Shown here piece by piece: positions 21,004 to 30,906 of a stretch of DNA of 64,000 nt. The notes under the pieces are model-generated. The model did no database searches. It was not told the DNA's origin and saw only the letters and a program-made list of their open reading frames with translations. Each line of letters begins with the position of its first letter. Positions within the stretch are counted from its first letter, which is position 1. The translations under genes and the position numbers were made by a program. The stretch is taken from NCBI GenBank assembly GCA_022495995.1, contig JAFEMH010001244.1, positions 82,001 through 146,000 of the forward strand, in the 5' to 3' direction. This stretch comes from Adenophora triphylla var. japonica. Lineage: Eukaryota > Streptophyta > Magnoliopsida > Asterales > Campanulaceae.

Positions 21004-22753
21004 ATGGGTAAAACGAGGTTGTCTGCGTCCAAACCCAAGAAAGCGTCATCCCCACAAGGTCCCGTAGAGATTAATCTCGACGATTTTGTTTGCGAAAATC
21101 TTCTCACTAAACCCGCTGAAGAAACTTGTTTGTTCAACGATTCTCAAATAGAGTCCATAAAACAACAATGTTGCTTCCCAAGTGGTGCAATTTTTCATCC
21201 CTTTTCCATAAAACTTAGGTCTGACCACATTTCCCTCAAATGGATCTGTTTCTTCGAATATCCCTTCCTTCTAGGGTTTAGTTACCCTTTTCCTCTGTTG
21301 GTTACTGAGTTCTTTCGAAAAACTCAACTGGCTTATGCTCAACTTATGCCAATGGCCTGGCGAGTTTTTGCTTTTGTCCTCAAAGTAAACCGAGAAAACG
21401 GACTAAACCTAGGGCTTCCCGAAATTGCCTATTCCTATGATCTTCAACTTTTTGGTTCCAAAAGGTACCTTTTTAGAAAGAAATCAGGTAGAAATCCTTT
21501 GATGAGCACCACATCCTCCAGTGATAGGGGATGGAAGAATAGATTTTTCTTTGTTGATAGGACGTCGATTGGAGAAAAGGATGAGATATCGAAGCAATGG
21601 AACAAGGGAGGTACTTAAATTCTTACTCTTGTGACTTCCTGCTCTTGAGACAAACTGAATTGTAATTGTTCTTGCTTTTATGTAGATATTGATTGGGGAG
21701 AATTGTTTCCACCAGCCAAAGACACTCTAGCCAAAATCGAAGAGTTTTTCAGTCTCCCTCTCGATAAGAGGTCTCCCAAAGGTTTGTTGGAAGCTTCGTC
21801 GACTATTCCAGAGGATATAAAGGCTTCTACTTCTGTAATTATGTCCACTTGGTAAGCTTGGTATCTTGTTACCTTTGATAACTCATCAATTTGATGTGTT
21901 ATTCGTTATTGACAATATCTCTATGTCCATGCAGCCTCCAAACCGGTAGTTTCGAGTCGACTTTGACCTGGATGATATTGAAGCCCCGCTACGAACCCGT
22001 TGTCAAGATTGAAAAGAAACCTCCACCTGCTCCTAAGAAGAGTCCTGTTCCTGACGAAAGCATTGGTATTGGCTCTAGGGTGAGGAAGAGAAAAGCTAGC
22101 CAAGAGGAAGTGATCGAGGTTGGAGACTCCTTTGATGGAATGTCAGCGGGAGATTTCAAGAAGAAATTCATGAGCCTTGCTAATGGGGTAAGACACCATT
22201 AATTGGATATTGAATAGTTTCAAAGGTTGTTATAACATTTAGTAATATCAAGATGTCATTTTTCAGACTGTAGGGTACGTGGAGGAATTGGCAAAAGAAG
22301 TTGAAATGGTAAAGAAGAAGTCCAAAACTGACCTCGCTTTAGTCAGGAAGGAGAAGTTGGCATCAGATAATAAGGTGAAGGAATATGAGAAGACTATAGA
22401 GCAATTAAGCAAGTCAGTGGGAGAACAAGAACAGACAGTGAAGGACTTATTGAATAGTCTGGCGAAAAGTGAGGATGACCACAACAAGGAGATAGCAGAA
22501 GTGAGGAATTCTTGCAAACTAGCTGCAGCGAAGACTGTTTCTCAATGCAAGGTGAAGATGATGAAGGAATATCGGGAAGGGAAGGGCTGGCGCTTGGGAT
22601 ATCAATAGGGAATGTGCCTATCTGCTCAAGTTGACAGGTGAGGTGACGGACGAGGGCGAGGTGTCGTCAAGTCCGTATGAAACGATTGTCAAAGATGCAC
22701 CAGCAGTTGGAGAAGTGACACCAGATGCAACACCTGCGGCAGAAGCCACCTAA
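21004..22753 (+). pseudogene. Retroelement antisense gene, putative gypsy-type transposon domain (Transposase_28-like)
   Basis: Four exons join cleanly at GT-AG borders: 21004-21610, 21686-21851, 21935-22187 and 22267 onward, with phases 1, 2 and 0 preserved. The start CAACCATGG is a good context. Exon 1 carries the family core: FHPFSIKLRSDHISLKWICF, YPFPLLVTEFFRKTQLAYAQL, then PMAWRVFAFVL. Exon 3 is basic with RKRKASQEEV, exon 4 a long coiled coil (KVKEYEKTIEQLSKSVGEQEQTV). A one-base insertion near 22578 ends the frame early at 22608; the other frame continues sensibly to TAA 22751-22753. Proteins of this kind are known as antisense genes of Tat-clade Ty3/gypsy elements. The context fits, since a Tat integrase end lies downstream on the other strand. 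Molecular function is unknown. Confidence 0.7.
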
Positions 22754-23633
22754 AAAAGGTAAAATAAACTTGGTTCTTGGTATTTTGTTAATGTTTACTG
22801 GGGTGGAATCCCTTAAGACAATTTTTATTTTCGTTTGGTTTGTAATGGGTCCATAAGGACTAAAGACAATCTTTTTTATGTGTTGGGTTGGTCCAACACT
22901 TGTGCACGTTCTTGTTGGTAGTTCGGATACTTTATGGTTTCTTTAGTTTAGTTATGGTTTAATAGTTTTCAAGCACGTCAAGGCTTGTTTCTTTTGGATA
23001 ATTTTTTGTATGGCGACATGATAGTATGTCGAAATGATAGATACTTAGGATGACATTTATACGTCATAAACCGTAGATACTTAGATGACACGTATATGCC
23101 ATAAACCGTAGATACTTAGATGACACGTATATGCCATAAACCGTAGATACTTAGATGACACGAATATGCCATAACCATAAGAATAATACTTAAAATCAAT
23201 CATCTAACTGAGTGGGAATGGGTAAGCTATATGAGTTTACCCATATAGGCCCACCCCACACCTCAATTAGTGAGATAACTTGCGCTCCAGGCGAAGGTGT
23301 GGTAACCTAACTTCTTAAGAAAGAGGTAATTAACTCTTTAAACCTTAGAAGGGATTGTGTACCTTTACTTGAGAAGAGATGTCCAGTCTCTAACGGAGGA
23401 GAAATCGTTGTTCCTTGCGTGCATTCGATATGTCCCCATGTAAATGTGTCAATACCTCATAATATAGAATCACGTTAAAAACGGACGCCAACTAAAGTTG
23501 ACGTCTCTCCACAAAGTGTATTAGCGACATCTTAACTTGTAAATAATAAAAAAGATGCATAGGAGAAAAGAAAGGTTGTAAAGAATTAAAAGACGATTCA
23601 TACCTGGAAAGATGAGTTCATGGGAAATCATAT
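22754..23633. other. Spacer of the first Tat element
   Basis: Lies between the antisense gene and the integrase stop. Apart from the 35-bp minisatellite I see no gene. It is presumably the untranslated region where the two convergent transcripts end. Confidence 0.5.
23039..23178. repeat. 35-bp minisatellite, about four units
   Basis: The unit AGATACTTAGATGACACGTA followed by TATGCCATAAACCGT repeats head to tail. The first and last units are divergent. Confidence 0.9.
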
Positions 23634-23712
23634 TTAAATGTAATACCTTTTGAGATGAATGGCGTTCCAACTTCGCGGTATCATTTGGCCATCCAAGGTT
23701 GCAAGGCGATAT
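23634..23712 (-). pseudogene. Integrase C-terminus of a first Tat-clade Ty3/gypsy element
   Basis: On the minus strand the last codons read YRLATLDGQMIPRSWNAIHL, then KRYYI and TAA (stop at 23634-23636). This is the typical Tat-clade integrase ending (YRL..LDG...P..WNA.HLK.YY). Integrase inserts the cDNA copy into the genome. The rest of the gene is missing: the frame is interrupted at 23713, exactly where the LTR of the next Tat element begins. With the antisense gene at 21004-22753 it marks an older Tat element. Confidence 0.75.
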
Positions 23713-24700
23713 TGAAATTACCCGGGATCCGGCTCGCGCGCGGGGCCCCGGCATCTCGCATTCCGTCGCTGTTCGGGAAGTCGCCCGGATCCGAGAGGCA
23801 GCACAATCGCGCCCCGGCATCTGGCTCATTCCGTTTTAGCGTTGCGTGTTGGAGGTGTCTCGCCGTTTTGCTTTCGCATTTTGTAGAGTCGCCACGCCGT
23901 TTTTATTAAGCCCAAAACATTGAAAAAGGGCATCAGTTTAAAGATAACTTTTTAAACTGTTTTTGTGTGATGAGATTTTGAGTTCGGAGGTCAGATGACT
24001 CCTCGGGAAGAGAATATTAGAATATTAGAGCTCACTCCGAGTAGCCTCGTAAAACGTGTCTTTCGGATACCCCTAATATCCTTTAAAAAGTTGTGTGTGT
24101 GTGTGTGTGCTTTTAAAAATGCATGCTGTATCGGATGTCTACATTGTATTGAAATGTATTGAAATAGAATAGGAAGGAAGCCTTACCAATGTTGGTTCGT
24201 GTCTGCTTCTCCGCCGGGGAATAGTGTTTGAGGTCGGAGTAGCGTTCTGGATTGCTTCGTGGATGCCGGTTGTCCGCGGACGCAGTTTCGGCGTGAGTTG
24301 AAACCGTAGGCTGCGTTTCGGCGAGAGGTTCGGCGTGCGTGGGGATCGTCGGGATCACGGGCGCAGGTTCGGCGTGCGTTGGAATCGTTGGTTGGATTTC
24401 GCGCAGGTTCGGCAAGGTTTGGGATCGCCGGTTTGACTCGGAAAGAGCCGGGACACCGTGGGAAAGACCGTGCAAGGCCTCGGAGTACCACGAGGGCCTC
24501 GAGTACCTCGAGAGTGCCTCGGGCAGCGCGGGAGCGTCTCGGGAGCGCTCGGAGGCTTCGGAGCACCTCGAGGGAGCTCGGAAGGCCTCGGAAGGATCCG
24601 AAGGGGCCGGGAATGCCTCGAAAGGTCTTAGAAGGGAGCCGAAGGCTTAGGGAGGAAGAGAGAAGTGGGAGGTGTGTGAAAATGAGGAGGGGGAGCCCTC

Positions 24701-24710
24701 TATTTATAGT
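24701..24710 (-). promoter_or_regulatory. LTR TATA box
   Basis: ACTATAAATAGAGGGCTCCC on the minus strand, repeated in the other LTR near 41630-41640. It sets the orientation of transcription. Confidence 0.7.
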
Positions 24711-24728
24711 AAAATTTCGGAGCAAAGA

Positions 24729-24973
24729 GGTCCGTACGGACCTTCTTGGTTATCCAGAATTTTGGATTTCCTCGATTTGAGGGAATCTGCAATGATGGAG
24801 AATATTCGGAATGATGATGTCCCCGCAAGAAGGTCCGTACGGACCATCTTGCATGCAAAGAGGTCCGTACGGACCAACTCTGCAGGAAGTCATCATTTCT
24901 TCCGGATTTGAGGGAATATTGTGGACTTTAAGGGGATTTAGTAATCATTGAAACAAAGAGGTCCGTACGGACC
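24729..24973. promoter_or_regulatory. Four perfect GGTCCGTACGGACC palindromes upstream of the LTR TATA box
   Basis: Copies at 24729-24742, 24832-24845, 24862-24875 and 24960-24973, each after CAAAGA or CAAGAA. The other LTR has the same four at 41661 (one G lost), 41769, 41799 and 41899. They lie 20-270 bp upstream of the minus-strand TATA box. Confidence 0.7.
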
Positions 24974-25262
24974 TCAATTGCTTTTCCGATTTCCTGAAAA
25001 TTCCCAAAAGGTCCTTTTGTCCCTTTTTATCCTGCAGAAGGCTCCTCCCTTGGTTTGGTTGGGGGTCCGAGAGGGTTTTGAGAGGGTTTTGAGTGAGAGA
25101 GGTCTACGAGACTGCGTGGATGAGTCTACGGTGTTTCCCGTGTGTTTGAAAGGGAGTGATCCAGATTGGGGTACTTACAGAAGCCCCTCGACGACGTCAC
25201 TTATGAAAGAAGTGGGGTCGCCGATAAGATAAGGGTCCTAATCTGGATCGCGTGCTGGGAGA

Positions 25263-25735
25263 GGAAGTGACCGTGAGGGTCAATGTGAGGACGTGGTGGT
25301 GTCCTTTTGTGTGACCGTTTAGGTCAATAGGCTGGACCCTGTGATAGGATTCCTACGTATCCCTGGCGGGAATCAAGCCTGGTCGTAGTTCGGGTGTGGG
25401 GAGAGTGTTTTGTGAATGCGGGCGTGGTGGTGCCCTGAAGTGTTGTGTGACCGCCGAGGTCAGTGGTAAGGACGTGGTGGTGTCCTAGGTGACCGTATAG
25501 GTCGATGGGAAGGACGTGGTGGTGTCCTAGGTGACCGTATAGGTCGATGGCTGGACTACGTATCCCTGGCGGGAATCAAGCCTGGTCGTAGTTCAGAGGT
25601 CGTGAATTTGTGAGTGCAGGTGGGCGTGGTGGTGCCCTGAAGTGTTGTGTGACCGCCGAGGTCAGTGGTAAGGATGTGGTGACCGCCGAGGTCAGTTATG
25701 AGGACGTGGTGGCGTCCTGGGATGGAAATTTTACG
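25263..25735. repeat. 3' UTR tandem repeats, GACGTGGTGGTGTCC family
   Basis: Irregular tandem units combining AGGACGTGGTGGTGTCC with GTGACCGTATAGGTCGATGG or GTGACCGCCGAGGTCAGTGG. At least six repeats of the first word. First of three different arrays in the 3' UTR. Confidence 0.8.
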
Positions 25736-25879
25736 ATTTTCCTAATCGGGTGGTTTAAGGCCTTCCGGGCCGGAGATAGCGATGTGGGAGGTTTATACGG
25801 TCTTCCGGACCGAGTGGTTTAAAGCCTTGGCCGGAGGTAGAGTGAGGACTGAATCGTCTTCGATTCTTTGTTGGTGCCA

Positions 25880-26450
25880 CGCTGGAGGACTTTGAATCGT
25901 CTTCTGGCGGCGGTTGGTGCCACGCTGGAGGACTTTGAATCGTCATCTGGCGGCGGTTGATGTAATGCGCGAGGACTTTGAATCGTCTTCTAGCCGCAGT
26001 TTGATGTGGTGCGCGAGGACTTTGAATCGTCTTCTAGCCGCAGTTGATGTTATGCGCGAGGACTTTGAATCGTCTTCTAGCCGCAGGTGTGGATGCGTGA
26101 GGACTTTGAATCGTCTTCTAGCCGCAGTCGTGGATGTAATGCGCGAGGACTTTGAATCGTCTTCTAGCCGCAGTTGTGGATGTAATGCGCGAGGACTTTG
26201 AATCGTCTTCTAGCCGCAGTTGTGGATGTAATGCGCGAGGACTTTGAATCGTCTTCTAGCCGCAGTTGTGGATGTAATGCGCGAGGACTTTGAATCGTCC
26301 TCTAGCCGCAGTTGTGGATGTAATGCGCGAGGACTTTGAATCGTCTTCTAGCCGCAGTTGTGGATGTAATGCGCGAGGACTTTGAATCGTCTTCTAGCCG
26401 CAGGTGTGGATGCGCGAGGACTTTGAATCGTCCTCTAGCCGCAGGTGTGG
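25880..26450. repeat. 3' UTR tandem array, 46-bp unit
   Basis: About twelve units of GTTGTGGATGTAATGCGCGA followed by GGACTTTGAATCGTCTTC and TAGCCGCA. Early units are divergent (TGGCGGCGGTTGGTGCCACG), later ones nearly identical, which suggests recent expansion at the right side. Repeats in frame give spurious open frames. Confidence 0.9.
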
Positions 26451-26839
26451 AGGCGTGGCTGCCTTGTGCTTCGAGAGGCGTAGATGCCTTTGTGTTTTTG
26501 CATGTTGATGTAGAAGGTTGGACTTACGATGACTGCCGGTGCTTGAGCTGCCGTTGAAGTGGGCAAGGATGACGGTCGGTGATTGCTTCACCATTTGGCG
26601 TTTTGGAGGCGCTTCGTGCCTTGGGACTTGTACTCGGAGGTGTTGGCTCCTTCGTGTGCTCGTTTTGCCGTTGAGTGGGCAAGGATGATGGCCGGTGCTG
26701 GGGATATGCAGTCTTGTATGACTTCCCTTTGACTTGTTGGGAAGATGACTTCGGATCTCCAGTGGTTGAGTTGTCGTTGAGCGTTTGGAGGCGTCTTGTG
26801 CCTTGATATTTGTGCTAGGAGGTGTTGGCTCCTTCTTGA

Positions 26840-27385
26840 ATTGCCGTTGAGCGGGCGTTGGTTGAATTGCCGTTGAGCGTTTGGAGGCGTCTCGTGCCTT
26901 GGGATTCGTGCTGGGAGGTGTTGGCTCCTTCCTGAATTGCCGTTGAGCGGGCGGTGGTTGAATTGCCGTTGGAGTGGGCGAGGACCGGTCTTACGTTGAC
27001 GGCCGGGGATTGAGTTGCCGTTGAAGTGGGCGAGGACCGGTCTTACGCTGATGGCCGGGGATCGAATTGCCGTTGAAGTGGGCGAGGACCGGTCTTACGC
27101 TGATGGCCGGGGATTGAGTTGCCGTTGAAGTGGGCGAGGACCGGTCTTACGCTGATGGCCGGGGATCGAATTGCCGTTGAAGTGGGCGAGGACCGGTCTT
27201 ACGTTGATGGCCGGTGGTTGAATTGCCGTTGGAGTGGGCGAGGACCGGTCTTACGCTGACGGCCGGGGATCGAATTGCTGTTGAAGTGGGCGAGGACCGG
27301 TCTTACGTTGATGGCCGGTGGTTGAATTGCCGTTGGAGTGGGCGAGGACCGGTCTTACGCTGACGGCCGGTGGTTGAATTGAAGG
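26840..27385. repeat. 3' UTR tandem array, 52-bp unit
   Basis: About eight good units of GAATTGCCGTTGAAGTGGGC, GAGGACCGGTCTTACGCTGA, TGGCCGGGGATC, plus degenerate units (TGCCGTTGAGCG, GGAGGCGTC) further left. A source of satellite-like DNA, as reported for Tat-clade 3' UTRs. Confidence 0.9.
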
Positions 27386-27488
27386 GTTAGGGACCATTCT
27401 GCACTTGGATTTGCTGGAAAAGGCCTTAGGACAGCCAGGGGCAAAGATTATAAGGGCAGGAAAGTAATTTGGCCACCCCTTGCAAAGA

Positions 27489-27575
27489 GGTCCGTACGGA
27501 CCAACCTGGTTGCAAAGAGGTCCGTACGGACCACTTTGGTTTTTTACGTTCCTGTGGTTTGACCGGGCTTTAAAT
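27489..27575 (+). promoter_or_regulatory. Antisense-gene promoter: two GGTCCGTACGGACC palindromes and TATA-like box
   Basis: Perfect palindromes at 27489-27502 and 27519-27532, both after GCAAAGA exactly as in the LTR, then GGGCTTTAAATGACC at about 27565-27579. The ATG of the mobile-domain gene follows at 27690. The layout resembles the LTR promoter on the opposite strand. Confidence 0.55.
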
Positions 27576-27689
27576 GACCGAGGCCCTTCCCATTCCTTCT
27601 TCTTCTAGGCGTAAACAAGGCGAGAGAGAGAGAGGAAAAAACCTCCATTGTTAACCAAAATCAAAGATTTTTTGCTTGAATTGTTTGCC

Positions 27690-30540
27690 ATGGCTGAAGG
27701 ATCTCGAAGGAGTCGTCGTCAACGCAGTCAAGAGGTGGTCGAGCAACGGATGGAGCTTCAAAGGAATTGGACTTCGTTCGTTCCATCTTCGAAGAACCCG
27801 GATGTTTTGTATCCGAATCCGGAAGTGCACAATCGTCGCTCTATGAACGTCGGGGAGGTAAGAAATCTGTTCCGTTTTGATTCCCTGCTCGAATTTTTTG
27901 AATGCTAGAACTAGGTTTTAGTTTTTCGCATTTTTGAATTTTTTGTTATTATTTTATGCCTTTTTGTGAAATTCTTGATGAATTGTTGAAAATGGACATG
28001 TAAAAATTGTGGGTATGTGTATTTTGTGCAGAAATGTGTAGATTAGCTCTTATTTGTGAAAATAAAGTGCCTATCTAGTGAATTGCATGCTTTGGTGTTT
28101 TGTACCTAATGCTATTTATGTATGTACATTGTGAGAAAAATTATCGTGTAGTGATAATTTTTGTGAAAAAAATGTGACACGTGCCGTGTTTTGTGACGGG
28201 TTATATGTGAAAGTGTGTGCCGTGTAGGGACGGATTTTTTTTTTGTGTTATGCATATGTGTCGTGCCGTGTGTGCCATGTTTTTGGGTGACGGACTTTGT
28301 GGGGAAAATATGTGCAATATGTGCCGTGTTTTTGTGACGGGTTACATGTGAAAAATATGTGCATTGTGTGCCGTGTTTTGTGACGGGTTACATGGAAAAA
28401 TTATATGTATAATGTATGTGAAAATTATGTGCAATATGTGCCGTGTTTTGTGACGGGTTATATGTGCCTTTATATTAAGTACTGTGATTGACGTACCTTT
28501 CTTTGTGTTTACCTGCAGGATGCGCGGGGCTTATGGCCGGAAGGCCAAGAGGATGAAGACTCGGGGATCGCTCGAGGCCGTTGTGGAGCTATGGCAATGG
28601 ATGCCCGATATTTCCGTGGACGGTAGGCAAAGTCCCCTGAGGTCTGGTTTATGCTTCTGGCCTAGGTGTGTTCGTTGAGAACCCGCTGGAGTGTACGACA
28701 CGAGGAAGAACAAGAGTGTCTTCCTGGGCCTTTCGAGTATTGGTGGGATACCACCCACACCTTCCACCTGAGCCGGGGCGAGGTGACAGTGACGCCACCT
28801 GATTTTGCCGCTATTACCGGGCTCTCCTTCAAAGGAGGAGCCATGAGGTGGAGAGACATGATCTCGGATGATGTGCTGACCGAGTCCGCCGGGCTTTGAG
28901 CCTCGTCCTCGCAGGGCCTGGGCATGTTGTATAGCGACGTGGAGATGAGGATCACGGCCGCATTGGGGCCTACATCCGGGTACCGGCGTGGACAGCGAAC
29001 GAAGTTGGCGCGCTCCTTCTTGTGGTATGCACTGTCAGAGACTTTGTTCTCGAACCACGCGACCGCAGCTCCCTTTGCTCTGTTGGAGAGCTTCGACCGA
29101 TCTGGATAGGGTCTCGCGACATTGCTTGGGGCGAGGCGAGCTTGGCCGAGCTCTACTTCTCCTTGGACCGGTTTAGCCGGGGTGGCGCGCCCATTGGCCT
29201 GTTTGACTTTGCTTTGGAGGTATGAGTTTATTGTCGTTTTTGATTTAGCAACTTGTCGTTTCTCCGTTTTCTTTTGCACCGAGCCCTCTGTTTTTTGTCA
29301 CGAGGTGTGGTTCTACGAGATTTTCCAGAGTGCTTCCCGTGGGATAGAGATCCCGGGCCGTTGCCGCGTATCCCGCTATCTTTGGGCCGGGCTCGTACGG
29401 CGAGAAAGAGGAGGACCAAAGCAGGGGGAAGCTCACCATCGCCTACGGGGATGTGCAGGAGCGTGGAGAGAGATAGCCGTGAGGGGTTTGTCTTGTTCCC
29501 GTGGACTCCGGTATGAGGGAGATGAGTTCGAGGGGGCTCCCGAGGTGGCAATGTGGCGGAAGATGCCGCGGGGCTTGACTTGTGATGTCATGTATCCGGG
29601 AGAGCGGGTCTTCTGGCAAAGATGGCCCCTGTGCTTCCCGTGGCTCCGAGGGACCCTCCCTTTGGGATGCTTGACTCCCGGGATACGGATGTGCTTTACT
29701 TCGAGAGGTACCTTGGCGGTGTCGGTGCCGAGGAGTTCATTTTATACGGAGAGGAGTACGGGGCCTTCGTGAGGAGGAAGCTGAGGACGCCGCAGTGCCG
29801 GCGCGGAGAGAGAGGCCGGCCCGCAGCTCCCCTGAGGTTCCGATGCCGGGCGGATTTCACGTACGTCCGCGGGGACGGATCGAGGAGGAGGGTGTCTCAG
29901 ACCGCTCCGAGCAGCTCCCGCCGCATACCGAGTGGATCCCGACAGATCGGTGAGTGTGCCGACTCTTTTCCCTCTTGGCATCTTTTCTGTATGTTTCTTT
30001 TTTTTTTGTTGTTGAGTATAACTGCATTTGATGAGCGTTTCCTTGTCTTCTTGTTGGTGCAGGTCCCGGGGAGAGCCTACGATATGCTGACTCGTCGTTA
30101 CGTGGCGATGCGCTCCTTTGCTAAGAAGATGGCGTCGAAGGTGTCCTGTCGGTCTTCGCGTCGTGTGCCGCCGTACGAGCCTATGCCTTCGAGGCATTCG
30201 TGGACGTTCCTCCGCCTAGAGCCGAGCCTGAGCCGCAGCAGAGGGGCCTTTGAGGGGGCGGCATAGCATGGATGCCGGACGTCTTCGGAGCCGCAGTGGC
30301 CTTCGAGGAGCAGCCCTTTTATCGCTCATGCCTCCCGCACGGCGCACGTGGTGAGGGTTCCTCGAGCCTTCTTTCTTCGATCCTTTCGCCGGATTTGATC
30401 CTTCCGAGTACTTCTCGTGGGAGCCTCGGGCGGGTGCTCGGTATTCCGATGATGAGGATGTGACGGGGCGAGTTCACTGATGCCCGACTTTTCTTTGGAG
30501 GATCTTGGAGAGGATGATGATGCCGAGGATTCCGAGTAGT
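27690..30540 (+). pseudogene. Antisense plant-mobile-domain (PMD)-like gene of the Tat element
   Basis: Start GCCATGG at 27690 (MAEGSRRSRRQRSQE). Exon 1 ends at 27857 before GTAAGA; an intron with internal repeats runs to the AG at 28517-28518. Downstream pieces in shifting frames match the aminotransferase-like plant mobile domain: WWDTTHTFHLSRGEVTVTPP then DFAAITGLSF (about 28738-28840), LARSFLWYALSETLFSNHA (29005), DIAWGEASLAELYFSL (29115-29175) and VWFYEIFQSASRG (29308). Further GT/AG-like borders lie near 29219/29305 and 29950/30060. Several one-base frameshifts break it. PMD genes are known both as host genes acting in silencing and development, and as passengers of Ty3/gypsy and Mutator elements. 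Its role for the element is unknown. Confidence 0.7.
28160..28465. repeat. Degenerate repeats in intron 1 of the PMD-like gene
   Basis: The word GTGCCGTGTTTTGTGACGGG, followed by TTACATGTGAAAAATATGTG, recurs about five times with variations. It may have expanded in the intron in the same way as the 3' UTR arrays. Confidence 0.7.
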
Positions 30541-30906
30541 ATTCATTTGCTTTCCCTCTTTCATATCCCTCTCTTTTTTTTTTTTTTTTTTTGTTTAGCA
30601 ACAGACATTTTTGGGTACTGTAATAAAACACATGTATTTGCATGGCAAACAAAGATTTTATTTTAAGATGTAATGTCATTTATTTTTGGTGATTCCCAGA
30701 ATTGTCCTAGAAATTGTTGCTATTATTATTTTTTATTTTTGTACATGCCACGTGAGCTGAAAGTGTGTTTGTGGGTAGTGTTTGTTTGCCGGGAATGGCT
30801 TTGGCCAGTGTTTGGGCAGTTTGGAGCAAGGTTCTTCCTCATTTCCCCATTTGCAGCCATTTTCGAGCTTTCTTCCCCATTTTCTCTAGGAACCTCCATT
30901 TTTGCC

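Larger units (their letters stand above)
23713..25179 (-). repeat. Tat element 3' LTR
   Basis: Minus-strand ends TGTAAGTACCCC ... GGTAATTTCA (TG...CA). Preceded on the minus strand by a purine-containing tract (TCGTCGAGGGGCTTC). Contains a (GT)n run near 24100, a TATA box and four GGTCCGTACGGACC palindromes. It pairs with 40696-42119 with many small indels. Confidence 0.88.

Noticed and set aside
23521..23829. Minus-strand 102-codon protein
   Set aside because: Crosses the border between the older integrase and the Tat LTR in the wrong frame; the correct integrase frame is the neighbouring one ending at 23634.
24183..24725. Long open frames on both strands of the Tat LTR (also 41108-41582)
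   Set aside because: GC-rich LTR sequence with low stop density; frames are not kept between the two LTR copies.
25880..27385. CRISPR-like arrays
   Set aside because: Units are contiguous tandem repeats of 46 and 52 bp without unique spacers, in a plant retroelement 3' UTR.
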